DNA of 64,000 bases from contig NZ_JACJJQ010000004.1 in NCBI RefSeq assembly GCF_016900115.1, positions 1 through 64,000 of the forward strand, read 5' to 3'. This DNA is from Limosilactobacillus alvi (GTDB taxonomy: Bacteria; Bacillota; Bacilli; Lactobacillales; Lactobacillaceae). The position numbers were made by a program, and so were the translations under genes. Below the pieces are notes generated by a model that was not told the DNA's origin, searched no databases, and was given only the letters and a program-made list of their open reading frames with translations. Of the stretch, positions 1 to 8,518 are shown one piece after another (positions within the stretch are counted from its first letter, which is position 1; each line of letters begins with the position of its first letter).

Positions 1-3
1 AAG

Positions 4-50
4 AAGCCGGACGATGAACCAAGATTTGATTCATCGTCCGGCTTTCATTT
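4..50. terminator. Bidirectional intrinsic terminator
   Basis: A perfect 15-bp inverted repeat (arms 4-18 and 30-44, 11-nt loop) is GC-rich at its base and flanked by T-rich sequence. It lies just downstream of the minus-strand CPBP gene and probably also ends whatever precedes the window. Confidence 0.8.
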
Positions 51-104
51 TGGACTGAGAGTTTTTTCCCAGCCTCTCGCTTTTTATCCTTTTACTAGAT
101 ACTA

Positions 105-1328
105 CTAAAAATCCAACCGGAAATTAAAACGTTGCTCATCCCCAGCAAAGCGGCGAGCATGCCGATCAATTACTTGTCGACGATCACCAAACATCATCCA
201 TGCCGTTACGCCACCGAAGAAGAGAACTTCAACAGTAAGCAAGTACCAATCGGCAATCGTTGGTGAACCCGTCATAACAACCGAGCCACTCGCCGAAAAG
301 GCCAGCCAATCTAACAAGAAATGCATTAACATCGACAACCATAATTGGCCGGTATATAGATAAACCACCGCAAAGTAAAGACCCAATGCCATTGCTGAAA
401 TAGCTTGTAAAAGGGTAATCATAAACGGTTGGACCAGGGCATTACCAAAATGTAAGAGCCCAAACAAAAACGAACTTACTAAAATTGCCCATAAAGCTTG
501 GTTCCGGGAATTTCGGAAAACGGAGAGCAAGACCCCTAAGAATGCAAACCGACAAAGCGTTTCTTCTGCTACCCCGGCTTCAAAAGCCGTTAAGAGATAC
601 TCCCGTGTAGCATAGGGCAAATGTAGGTCATAACTAGTTAAAATATTGCTCCAACGATTGCCATTTGAGAACGAATTAATAAAAATAAAGAGACATCCAA
701 GACCCAATAAAATAATTAAACTTAGCCAACTAAAGCTCCGGCCAAATTTGGGATTAATCCCAGGCCAGGATAAATGCCAAGCCCGCATTGAAGCAACTAT
801 CATCAAGAAGAAAGCCACTGCCCCTAGGGCTCCAGTAGTTAGAATGAGGGCAAAGGTCCGTGGGCCCGTAAACTTAGCAGGGTAAATACTCCCAACTAAA
901 GTAACAACAATTACAAACCACCAGGCTGGATAAAGAATCCGGGCAACCGACGTCTTTAACTTACCGCCTACAATTCCCGCCATTGGGGTAAACATGACAA
1001 TAAAGTAAGCCATCGTGATCACCATTACTCCCCGGGCTGGTAATTGAAGCCGGACAATTATTTCCCGGGTCATAATTGACCAAACCACGATCAAAATAAT
1101 TGGTTGCACAATGCATTGAAGCCACCGGTTAATTGCTGTCAACCACGGTGGTAAATCCAAACCTTCATCCAGCCAGGCAAAGATGAGGACTAATGCCATC
1201 ACTGCCAACCAACCAACATACGGCAATTGGTGATAAATTTCCCAACCGCCAATCACTAGCACACAGAAAAGGGCAATTGAAATCTGTGCCCGATACCAAA
1301 TTTGGAGATAGTCTGTTCCAGACATCAT
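105..1328 (-). CDS. CPBP family intramembrane metalloprotease
   Basis: A polytopic membrane protein of about 407 residues with many hydrophobic segments. Around residue 255 it has the EExxxR signature (AEETLCR), followed by an FGLLHFGNA segment and a MHFLLDW segment; these supply the glutamate and histidine metal ligands of the CPBP (CAAX protease/bacteriocin-processing) family. Family members cleave within membranes; in lactobacilli some contribute to bacteriocin self-immunity, but no bacteriocin gene is nearby, so the substrate is unknown. The frame opens further upstream at a TTG, but GGAGGA lies 4-7 nt before two consecutive ATGs (1328 and 1325), so the start is placed at 1328. It is followed by a terminator at 4-50. 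Confidence 0.85.
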   Translation of the reverse strand: MMSGTDYLQIWYRAQISIALFCVLVIGGWEIYHQLPYVGWLAVMALVLIFAWLDEGLDLPPWLTAINRWLQCIVQPIILIVVWSIMTREIIVRLQLPARGVMVITMAYFIVMFTPMAGIVGGKLKTSVARILYPAWWFVIVVTLVGSIYPAKFTGPRTFALILTTGALGAVAFFLMIVASMRAWHLSWPGINPKFGRSFSWLSLIILLGLGCLFIFINSFSNGNRWSNILTSYDLHLPYATREYLLTAFEAGVAEETLCRFAFLGVLLSVFRNSRNQALWAILVSSFLFGLLHFGNALVQPFMITLLQAISAMALGLYFAVVYLYTGQLWLSMLMHFLLDWLAFSASGSVVMTGSPTIADWYLLTVEVLFFGGVTAWMMFGDRRQVIDRHARRFAGDEQRFNFRLDF

Positions 1329-1434
1329 GTTTCCTCCAGTCAATACTTATTCAATGTTTATGGTACCAAACTCCCGGGTTTGAAAAAAGGGATCCAGAAA
1401 ATAAAGTCGGCACCAAAGCTTTCAGATCATTATC

Positions 1435-2127
1435 CTAGAAATACCTGATAAGGTCCTTAACTAAGAAAAATAAAACTGGCACTAAGAGGGACGGTAAAAA
1501 GTCTAAGGTCTTAATATCACGCAATTTTAGTAGCGAGATCCCAGTTGTTGCAATCAAAAAGCCCCCCACAATCGAAATTTCCGTAACTAAGGGAGCACTA
1601 AAAAAGTCAGCTGAGAAAAACTTAGCAACTAAGTAAATTCCACCCTGCCAACAGAATAAAACTGGGGCACAAAACAGCATCCCCCAACCAAAACTAGCCC
1701 CAAAGACCATTGAGCTAACCAAGTCGAGCGTCGCATTAGTAAAGAGCATCGTCTGATCACCCTTAACAGCCGCCATCACCGGCCCCACGATCGATAAAGC
1801 TCCAATACAATAGAGTAAAATACCAGTTACTAAGCCCTTACTCAGTTGTGATTTACCACCACGACTGGCAACCAATTGGTTAAAATGGGCATCAACTTGC
1901 CAGGAGGTCCCAAGAACAGCCCCGATTGCCAGGCTAACGATAAAAAGAACTGGATAATGGCTTTTAGGTAAATTATTAATCGCGTTTTCCAGTCCAATTC
2001 CAAGTGCCGCTAAACCCATTGCCGTAAAGAGAGCTCCCTCGTACTTTTTATTAATCCCCCCTTTTAGCAAACATCCAATTGAAGTCCCGATTAAAATTGC
2101 CCCGGCATTTACAAGCGTTCCAATCAT
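1435..2127 (-). CDS. DUF554 family membrane protein
   Basis: A 230-residue, very hydrophobic protein with about seven predicted membrane segments. It begins MIGTLVNAGAILIGTSIGCL, the typical opening of DUF554 (YdfK/YqgA-like) proteins, and has the family's glycine-rich first helix and a central LDLVSSMVFGASFGWG segment. The family is thought to be a transporter or channel, but no substrate is established. GGAGGAAG precedes the ATG. The gene stands alone between a terminator hairpin at 2145-2188 and the CPBP gene. Confidence 0.85.
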   Translation of the reverse strand: MIGTLVNAGAILIGTSIGCLLKGGINKKYEGALFTAMGLAALGIGLENAINNLPKSHYPVLFIVSLAIGAVLGTSWQVDAHFNQLVASRGGKSQLSKGLVTGILLYCIGALSIVGPVMAAVKGDQTMLFTNATLDLVSSMVFGASFGWGMLFCAPVLFCWQGGIYLVAKFFSADFFSAPLVTEISIVGGFLIATTGISLLKLRDIKTLDFLPSLLVPVLFFLVKDLIRYF

Positions 2128-2144
2128 AATCTTCCTCCTAGTCT

Positions 2145-2188
2145 AAAAGGCATAGCTGGATAATCATCTTATCCAACTATGCCCTTTT
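2145..2188. terminator. Intrinsic terminator hairpin
   Basis: Inverted repeat with AAAAGGCATAG and CTATGCCCTTTT arms extended by TGGATAA/TTATCCA, each with one bulged base. It sits in the gap below the NAD(P)-binding protein gene, whose transcription it should end, and just above the DUF554 start. Confidence 0.65.
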
Positions 2189-2269
2189 GCATAATCCTCT
2201 GATGTTTACTCATTATTTTATAATAAGGCTAGTAATTGTCAATGTTGGAACTTATCTAATCTTCCCAAG

Positions 2270-2917
2270 CTATGCCTTATTAACTACCGTAATCCGCCCG
2301 TGATGAGCTGGGGTCTTTATTTCACTAACAATCAATTTGGCCATTGTCCCAGCCGTAGTGACTGATTTATCCGGCGTTGTTCCTAATAAATCATCCTGAC
2401 CAAGCTCATAATCTGTGGCCGGGCCAGCCTTAAAGGTTATCGATGGCGAAATGCCAAGCCAATCAACGTTATCAACGCCCTGTAAGAAATCAAGTTCTCG
2501 CTTTTGTTGCCGGGGCGTGTTAATCCAGGTTTCCGCATTTGGCGTCTTAGCCAAATCTTCCATTACTAGGTGGCGATCTTCACCAGTATGAAGACTTCCG
2601 GCCCCCAAAATAAAGATTAACTTGACTTGCGATTGGTGAGCGACTTCAACTAATTTCTTAGCTAAAGTAACTTGCTGGCCAGCATAAACTGGCGCTGTCC
2701 CGAAGGCATCCACAATGACATCAAACCCGGTTAATTGTTCGATGGGCATTGCCAAAACATCAGCAACAAACAAATGCGCAGTTTTGCCTAAAACTTTATG
2801 GGCTTTTTGATCATCCCGGACAATCCCCGTGACTATCCAGTCATTTTCTTGATCTGCTAGCCGATAAATTTCCCGACCAGCCATTCCAGAAGCACCAATA
2901 ATTGCTACTTTTTTCAT
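2270..2917 (-). CDS. NAD(P)-binding atypical SDR-type protein
   Basis: A 215-residue protein starting KKVAIIGASGMAGREI, a Rossmann GxxGxxG nucleotide-binding motif at residues 8-13. Later segments (VDAFGTAP, LIFILGAGSLH, WINTPRQQKRELDFL) match the NmrA/YwnB-like atypical short-chain dehydrogenase group, which often lacks the classical YxxxK catalytic pair, as here. Such proteins are redox sensors or reductases; the substrate cannot be inferred. AAGGGGGAC precedes the ATG. Monocistronic, ended by the 2145-2188 hairpin. Confidence 0.75.
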   Translation of the reverse strand: MKKVAIIGASGMAGREIYRLADQENDWIVTGIVRDDQKAHKVLGKTAHLFVADVLAMPIEQLTGFDVIVDAFGTAPVYAGQQVTLAKKLVEVAHQSQVKLIFILGAGSLHTGEDRHLVMEDLAKTPNAETWINTPRQQKRELDFLQGVDNVDWLGISPSITFKAGPATDYELGQDDLLGTTPDKSVTTAGTMAKLIVSEIKTPAHHGRITVVNKA

Positions 2918-3016
2918 TAGTAAGTCCCCCTTCTTATCGTTATCGTTTCTATTATAGGATTTTCTCCCGATTAAGATAAGGAAAAACGAGGGTAGGAGGC
3001 CTTTTACCTAAACTTT

Positions 3017-4831
3017 TTACTTAGCCGTAACCGCTTCTTTAGGTGCCACCTTGTGCTTTCGGTGGTTATTTCGGCTCCGGTGAGCCCGATGTTCATTCTT
3101 AGGATGTTTATCGTGGTCATCATTCTTTGGTTGACTATTCGCATTTAAAATCGTCACCATTGGGATAATAACTGGCCGCCGCCCTGTCCGTTCATAGAGT
3201 AACCGTTGAAGTCGAGAAACAATCGTCCGGTTAATAGCGCGTCGATCAACTTTCTTGTGGTTTTTAAAGGTATTTAGAATAGCCCAGAAGACTTCGTGAT
3301 TTGCGGCCTTAATTAATTCTTGGGATTCATGCATGTAAACAAAGCCCCGCGAAACAATGTCCGGCCCTGCAACGATCTGGAAATCCTTTAAGTCAACGAC
3401 CGCAATTGCAGTTACCACCCCTTCTTCAGAAAGAAGGCGCCGTTCCCTAATTTCGGGGCTCCCAACGGCATCGTCAACATCGCGCCCATCAATGTAGACA
3501 TCTCCCATGGAATCAATGTGGTCAGCAATCCGGCAAGTATCTTTAGTGAGTGCTAAAACATCTCCATTTGCCAAAATAAAGGAGTTTTCCCGCGGAACCC
3601 CCGTTAGTTCAGCTAACTTAGTATGAATCTTTTGCATTCGGTATTCACCGTGGACCGGTGCGAAGAATTTCGGCTTCATCAAGCGTAACATTAATTCTTC
3701 ATCAATTTGGCCCCCGTGACCAGAAGTATGGATGTTGTTAACATAACCGTGAATAACTTCGGCGCCACCTTCTTCTAACTTGTTAATTAAAGCATTAACT
3801 GAGGTCGTATTTCCAGGAATTGGGTTGGAAGAGAAGACAACCGTATCACCAGGTTGAATACTAATTTGCCGGTGGGTACCGTTAGCAATCCGGGAGAGAG
3901 CCGCCATTGGTTCCCCCTGTGACCCAGTACACATAATCATTACTTGTTCTGGTGGATAGGAGTTAATTTCGTTTGGATCAATTAAGGAATCTTCTGGAAT
4001 CTTCAAGTAACCAAGAGCTTGCCCAGCTGCAATGGCGTTTTCCATACTCCGCCCAAAGACGGCAATCTTCCGGCCTTGTTTAATAGCAGCGTCACTAGCT
4101 TCACGAAGCCGGTAAACATTGGAGGCAAAGGAAGCAAAGATGATTCGGCCCTTAATCCGTTCAAAGATCCGCCGAATATGAATATCAACCCACCGTTCTG
4201 ACTTCGTAAATTGTGGTCGTTCGGCGTTTGTAGAGTCCGAAGTCAAAAGGAGAACCCCATCTTCACCTAACTTAGCCATTTGCTGGAAGTTTGGTGCTGG
4301 TAGGTTACCAACCGGAGTCAAGTCAAACTTGAAGTCTCCAGTTTGCACAATGGTCCCTTGTGGTGTGTGGACCGCTACCCCTAGAGTATCGGGAATCGAG
4401 TGTGTTGTCCGGAAAAAGCTAACCCAAAGTTTCTTAAAGTGCACCGTATCAAATTCGTTAATTTCGTGGAGTTCTGCATCCCGCAAAAGGTGCTTTTCAT
4501 CGAGTTTGCCCTTGATTAAAGACATTGCAAATGGTCCCGCATAAATTGGTACATTTACCTTTTGTAAGAAGAAAGGCAACCCGCCAATGTGGTCTTCGTG
4601 ACCGTGAGTGATAAAAATTGCCTTAATTTTATCCTTATTTTCAACTAAGTAATCATAGTTTTGGATTACATAATCCACTCCGAGAAGTTCATCTTCGGGG
4701 AAAAGTACCCCGCAATCAATAATTACAATTTCGTCTTGGAATTGAACACAGTACATATTCTTTCCAATTTCGCCAAGACCCCCCACTGCATAGAAGGCCA
4801 CTTCGTTATTCTTAATATTTAGTTTTGTCAT
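3017..4831 (-). CDS. rnj: Ribonuclease J
   Basis: A 604-residue beta-CASP metallo-beta-lactamase nuclease that degrades and matures RNA in the cytoplasm as part of the Gram-positive degradosome. The zinc-binding motif HGHEDHIGG lies at residues 76-84 with all metal ligands intact, so this is a catalytically competent J1-like copy rather than the degenerate B. subtilis J2 type (HGHDENIGG). SGHGGQ and PVHGEYRMQ further along also match J1. The last 30 or so residues form a basic, His/Lys/Arg-rich tail that may bind RNA. The transcript has a long, structured leader (see 4914-4957). Confidence 0.93.
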   Translation of the reverse strand: MTKLNIKNNEVAFYAVGGLGEIGKNMYCVQFQDEIVIIDCGVLFPEDELLGVDYVIQNYDYLVENKDKIKAIFITHGHEDHIGGLPFFLQKVNVPIYAGPFAMSLIKGKLDEKHLLRDAELHEINEFDTVHFKKLWVSFFRTTHSIPDTLGVAVHTPQGTIVQTGDFKFDLTPVGNLPAPNFQQMAKLGEDGVLLLTSDSTNAERPQFTKSERWVDIHIRRIFERIKGRIIFASFASNVYRLREASDAAIKQGRKIAVFGRSMENAIAAGQALGYLKIPEDSLIDPNEINSYPPEQVMIMCTGSQGEPMAALSRIANGTHRQISIQPGDTVVFSSNPIPGNTTSVNALINKLEEGGAEVIHGYVNNIHTSGHGGQIDEELMLRLMKPKFFAPVHGEYRMQKIHTKLAELTGVPRENSFILANGDVLALTKDTCRIADHIDSMGDVYIDGRDVDDAVGSPEIRERRLLSEEGVVTAIAVVDLKDFQIVAGPDIVSRGFVYMHESQELIKAANHEVFWAILNTFKNHKKVDRRAINRTIVSRLQRLLYERTGRRPVIIPMVTILNANSQPKNDDHDKHPKNEHRAHRSRNNHRKHKVAPKEAVTAK

Positions 4832-4913
4832 AAGTCCCTTTCTTTTCCTTTATTTTATTTCGATAACGGTCCTGTCACTCCCCAACAAAGTTAGTGATAA
4901 TTTTGGGTTAAAT

Positions 4914-4957
4914 ATTATCTTTTTTGATAATCATGGTATCGATTATCAAGCTAACCC
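4914..4957 (-). promoter_or_regulatory. Structured 5' leader of RNase J
   Basis: The 373-bp gap upstream of RNase J contains a nested inverted repeat: outer arms 4915-4920 and 4952-4957 (TAACCC pairing) and inner perfect 9-bp arms 4924-4932 and 4941-4949 around an 8-nt loop. A plausible minus-strand -10 (TATAAA, near 4990) would put this fold in the mRNA leader. RNase autoregulation through its own leader is known for E. coli RNase E; here it is only inferred. Confidence 0.4.
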
Positions 4958-5067
4958 GCCGGTTTTGATAACCAATAGGGCTCGTTATTTTATACGTTCA
5001 GAGTAATCTGAGAATATTTTAGCACATTGTAAAAGGAATCGTCCATTAATCATGCGTGAGAATAGGA

Positions 5068-5110
5068 AAACGGGGCTGAGAAGAAACTCATGTTTCTTCC
5101 CAGCCCCGTT
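5068..5110. terminator. Terminator hairpin with AGAAAC/GTTTCT apex
   Basis: An 18-bp near-perfect stem with a GGGGCTG base and an AGAAAC-TCAT-GTTTCT apex. On the minus strand it follows the 5205-5534 gene and is preceded by the conserved flank GAGTAACATNCGGAGAT-like sequence (5110-5140) that recurs beside similar hairpins in this window. Confidence 0.75.
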
Positions 5111-5204
5111 GGCATCTCCGCATGTTACTTAGAAACTATGGCCAAGGCAAGAACCAAGTAGATATTGCCTTCCTTGCGGTCATCGAGTTTTTTTCTTACC
5201 GCTT

Positions 5205-5534
5205 CTAGAACGTCCGTAAAACTGCGTGCCGCTTAGCCATCCAAGTTTCCCAACTTTCAGCTGGAACCCCGTTGGCATCAAATTCCATCTCTGTCTTTTC
5301 CAATAAGTTAATAAAAATAGCTTGCGTCAATCGTTGACTAATTTCCACCAAGCGATCAACCGTCAAAAAGTTGTACTTCCGTAAAACATGATTGATCATT
5401 GCCATCTCACTATCGGAACCCAATTCAGTTAAAATTTCCAAGTCATCACGTTTAAAGTGAGCAATGTAAAAAGTCATGAAACCTTGTTGTGCCCGATCCT
5501 GTGCTTCTGCAGATAATGATTGATATGCTACCAT
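5205..5534 (-). CDS. Conserved hypothetical small protein
   Basis: A 109-residue acidic, mostly helical protein without signal peptide or membrane segment. I do not recognise a family. It contains FMTFYIAHFKRDDLEILTEL and a C-terminal WETWMAKRHAVLRTF segment. GGGAGAAACTC precedes the ATG. It lies between the RNase J leader and the MerR gene, on the same strand as both, 60 nt below the MerR stop, so it could be co-transcribed with merR. Function unknown; its coding nature is supported by length, RBS and a downstream terminator. Confidence 0.6.
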   Translation of the reverse strand: MVAYQSLSAEAQDRAQQGFMTFYIAHFKRDDLEILTELGSDSEMAMINHVLRKYNFLTVDRLVEISQRLTQAIFINLLEKTEMEFDANGVPAESWETWMAKRHAVLRTF

Positions 5535-5594
5535 GAGTTTCTCCCATCCTCTTCATTTCTATAATTCTAGAATAGCACTCCGGGAGCGTTTTCG

Positions 5595-6038
5595 TTAATC
5601 TAAAGGTTGATGTTTTTTCAAAATTATTTTTACCGGCTGACCGACTTCGACTTTAGCCACTACAACCTTCGTTTCATCATTATCTAAAGGTCCTAAGTTA
5701 ATCTCAACTGTCTTACCCTTTTCTTCGGTAGCGAGTAACCGCTCAGCAATAAACCGGTGAATACTCAGAGCAATATTTTTCCGCCCCTTTTGTTTTTCGA
5801 CAGCTGCTTGAAGGGTAAAACCTTGGTCGAGATATTCTTTAATTTCCAAGACCTTGGTCAAAGTAAAAAAATTAAATTTATGGCTTTGATTTTTTTGCGC
5901 TTGGTGCGATGTCAAAAAACCCTTTGCTTCCCAATACCGTATTTGTCGCGGTGAAACCCCGGTAACCCGAGAAATCTCAGAGAGAGGTATTTGGATTTGG
6001 GCCATGGCTTCTTTAAAGATATTTGGTAATGCCCGCAC
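5595..6038 (-). CDS. MerR family transcriptional regulator
   Basis: About 147 residues with an N-terminal winged-helix MerR domain: IPLSEISRVTGVSPRQIRYW reads as helix-turn-helix plus the RYWE wing typical of the family, followed by an FFTLTKVLEIKEYLDQGF helix. The C-terminal part lacks cysteine effector ligands, so it is not a metal sensor. Start chosen at GTG 6038, with AAAGGAGG 7 nt upstream; an ATG at 6005 lacks a good RBS and the longer frame from 6062 precedes the RBS. It is divergent from an MFS exporter and shares a palindromic promoter region with it (6113-6135), so it very likely controls that exporter. Confidence 0.85.
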   Translation of the reverse strand: MRALPNIFKEAMAQIQIPLSEISRVTGVSPRQIRYWEAKGFLTSHQAQKNQSHKFNFFTLTKVLEIKEYLDQGFTLQAAVEKQKGRKNIALSIHRFIAERLLATEEKGKTVEINLGPLDNDETKVVVAKVEVGQPVKIILKKHQPLD

Positions 6039-6112
6039 AACGGCGCCTCCTTTGAAAAACATTCTACTAGATCTTTTTAGTTCACAATAGGTAGTGTTAC
6101 ATTTTTTGATAT

Positions 6113-6135
6113 TTTTGTCAAATTATTTGACAAAA
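6113..6135. promoter_or_regulatory. MerR operator overlapping divergent promoters
   Basis: Perfect 11-1-11 palindrome with arms TTTTGTCAAAT and ATTTGACAAAA. Its right half contains a TTGACA -35 (6127-6132) spaced exactly 17 nt from TACATT (6150-6155), driving the MFS operon. The left half supplies a TTGACA -35 on the minus strand for merR. A regulator bound here would touch both promoters. Confidence 0.7.
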
Positions 6136-6199
6136 GAGTAAGAAAGAGTTACATTAGTCCCTGTTTGAATTTACTTATAAAAAGAAAGAAGGGGTCTAA

Positions 6200-7684
6200 A
6201 TGTCGTCCAAAGACGCAATCTTGGACATTCACGGGAACCCTTATAACCGAACTTTACTGGTCACGGTTTTAACGATTGGTTCCTTCTTTACCATGTTAAC
6301 CGGGACGTTTTTAGCAACGGCTTACCCGGCAATCATGAAGTCCTTTGACGTTTCCACTGCGACCGTTCAGTGGCTAACTACTTCCTTTATGTTAACTAAC
6401 GGAATTATGATTCCAGTTTCCGCTTGGTTAATTAACAAGTTTAACTCACGGATGATGTACATCGGTGCCATGGCTGTTTTTCTATTAGGAACAGTGGTTT
6501 CATTCTTCGCCCCCACTTTTGCAATTCTAATTGTTGGACGGATTATCCAAGCCCTCGCGGTTGGGATTACAATGCCGCTTAACCAAACAATCATGCTCTC
6601 AGTCTTCCCGCCCGAACAACGGGGGAGCGCCATGGGGATGGTCGGGATCGCGATGGGGTTAGCCCCAGCGGTTGGTCCAACCCTTTCCGGAATTATCGTT
6701 GACAACTATTCCTGGCGTGATCTCTTTGGAATCATTATTCCATTTATTGCCATTATTTTAATTTTGGCCTTTATCGTGATGAAGCCTGTTTTGCATGTCC
6801 ACCAACAACCAATGGATGTTTGGTCCATCATTACCTCAACGATTGGTTTTGGGGGCTTACTTTACGGGGTTTCTGAAGCATCTAGTCGGGGCTGGGGAGA
6901 CACTTTGGTCCTTAGCTTTATAATCGTTGGGATTATCTTTATCATTTTATTTACCCACCGGCAATTGAAACTTGATGATCCTTTCTTGGATATCCGGGTC
7001 TTCAAGCATCCTGAATTCGCGATTGCGGCGGTTCTTTCATCCACGGTTAACTTAGCGATGATTGGGGTGGAAATGCTTTTGCCTACTTACATCCAAAATC
7101 TTCGGGGTGAAACAGCCTTCCATTCTGGGTTAATGCTTTTACCGGGGGCCCTTATGTTGGGATTTATGCAACCCCTCACTGGTCGGCTTTTTGATAAATA
7201 CGGGGCCCGGCGGTTGGCCGTTGTTGGGTTGACCCTTCTCTTAATCGGGACGGTACCATTTTTAACCTTGACGCAACAAACTCCAATTCTGTCCATCGTT
7301 GTCTTTTATGCCATTCGACTTTTTGGGGTTTCAATGGTCTTCATGCCAGTCACGACTTCTGGGATGAACGTCTTACCACTTGACGAAATGTCTCACGGGA
7401 CGGCGGTTAACAATACCTTCCGCCAAGTCATGAGTTCAATTGGGACAGCCATCATGACGACCGTCTTGACCAACGTCCAAGATGCTATGAAGCCAGCCCA
7501 TCATCTCCTAACAACTAGTCCACTAGTTTACAAGGACCATGCAATTAACGCCGCTTTAGGTGGTTTCCACGCTGCTTTTGGGGTTTCCGCCCTCTTCGCC
7601 GTAATCGCCTTGGCTTTGACCTACTTCTTAAAGAAGGGTAACACCACCCGAACCGTAAACATTAACGCTGGAAAGGAGGACTAA
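6200..7684 (+). CDS. MFS multidrug exporter, DHA2 family (EmrB/QacA type)
   Basis: A 494-residue, 14-helix major facilitator. Helix-rich throughout; the first third has VQWLTTSFMLTNGIMIPVSA and GRIIQALAVGITMPLNQT, and motif C-like GLAPAVGPTLSGIIVD marks it as a drug/H+ antiporter. It probably expels toxic amphiphiles or drugs using the proton gradient. It starts with an AAGGGGTCTAA-type RBS and is followed after 3 nt by the DUF4811 gene, forming a two-gene operon under the MerR-type palindrome. Confidence 0.9.
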   Translation: MSSKDAILDIHGNPYNRTLLVTVLTIGSFFTMLTGTFLATAYPAIMKSFDVSTATVQWLTTSFMLTNGIMIPVSAWLINKFNSRMMYIGAMAVFLLGTVVSFFAPTFAILIVGRIIQALAVGITMPLNQTIMLSVFPPEQRGSAMGMVGIAMGLAPAVGPTLSGIIVDNYSWRDLFGIIIPFIAIILILAFIVMKPVLHVHQQPMDVWSIITSTIGFGGLLYGVSEASSRGWGDTLVLSFIIVGIIFIILFTHRQLKLDDPFLDIRVFKHPEFAIAAVLSSTVNLAMIGVEMLLPTYIQNLRGETAFHSGLMLLPGALMLGFMQPLTGRLFDKYGARRLAVVGLTLLLIGTVPFLTLTQQTPILSIVVFYAIRLFGVSMVFMPVTTSGMNVLPLDEMSHGTAVNNTFRQVMSSIGTAIMTTVLTNVQDAMKPAHHLLTTSPLVYKDHAINAALGGFHAAFGVSALFAVIALALTYFLKKGNTTRTVNINAGKED

Positions 7685-7687
7685 GCG

Positions 7688-8389
7688 ATGATTATCTTAT
7701 TAGTAATTTTAAGTGCCGTTTGTTTCTACCTTTTCGGAGCAGTTTATGTAGAAAAGAAGGGCCATACCTTCTGGTCGATTATCTCGTTGATTGTGCTGAT
7801 CCTTTCCGTAACAGTTTTCGCTTTACACGATGTTAACCACTTAGGAATGAAGGTTAAAACCCGAACCGAAACCATGTCGCTAGCTTCCACCAGCAACAAA
7901 GCTAACCTCTTATTATATAAGCAACTAGGCACGGGATCAGAAAAGATTTACATCTACAAAACTGATATTCACCAAACCAAGGCAAAGCATACTTGGATTG
8001 ATTCCCAAGCCAAGTCCAAGGTGGTCACTACTAAATCACAACCAAAGCTGGTGATTAAAAAGCATCAATATGTTTACGACAGCGCTTTATCCAAAGCGAT
8101 GTTTGGAATTTTAGGCGACAACAACGAAACTAAGTCCATTGATTACCGTTTCGAAATTAATCCAACTTGGTCCGTCTTAAGCACTAACCAAGCGGCAAAG
8201 TTACAAACCGCTTTAAAGCAACCCGCTACGCAAATGAAACTAAAGCAAATGGTTGCGAGTCAAGTTAAAACCGGATTAATGCAAGCGATGAAGAAGAACC
8301 CCCAGATGTCAACTGCTGACCAAGGTAAGCTCCAAATTCAATTAACGAATGAAGCTAAAGCCCGGGCAATTGAACAACTAGTTAAGTAG
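7688..8389 (+). CDS. DUF4811 domain-containing protein
   Basis: A 233-residue protein with two N-terminal membrane segments (residues about 1-20 and 25-45) and an extracytoplasmic domain of about 180 residues rich in Lys, Thr and Gln. The arrangement and position directly after a DHA2 exporter match the lactobacillar DUF4811 family, whose role is unknown but presumably is linked to the exporter. AAAGGAGGACTAAGCG precedes the ATG and overlaps the exporter's stop, implying translational coupling. Confidence 0.8.
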   Translation: MIILLVILSAVCFYLFGAVYVEKKGHTFWSIISLIVLILSVTVFALHDVNHLGMKVKTRTETMSLASTSNKANLLLYKQLGTGSEKIYIYKTDIHQTKAKHTWIDSQAKSKVVTTKSQPKLVIKKHQYVYDSALSKAMFGILGDNNETKSIDYRFEINPTWSVLSTNQAAKLQTALKQPATQMKLKQMVASQVKTGLMQAMKKNPQMSTADQGKLQIQLTNEAKARAIEQLVK

Positions 8390-8438
8390 CATCGGGAGCA
8401 AAACTTTTTCACGGCCAATAAACAATATTTGAAAATCA

Positions 8439-8474
8439 AAAAGAGCTGAGTAACCAACATCTCAGCTCTTTTTC
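8439..8474 (+). terminator. Intrinsic terminator of exporter operon
   Basis: AAGAGCTGAG and CTCAGCTCTT arms with a 10-nt loop followed by a T tract; it ends the MFS-DUF4811 operon and lies immediately upstream of the aldo/keto reductase promoter. Confidence 0.85.
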
Positions 8475-8518
8475 TATTGTTGTATACTAAAAGTATCAAA
8501 TTAATTGGAGGAATTATA

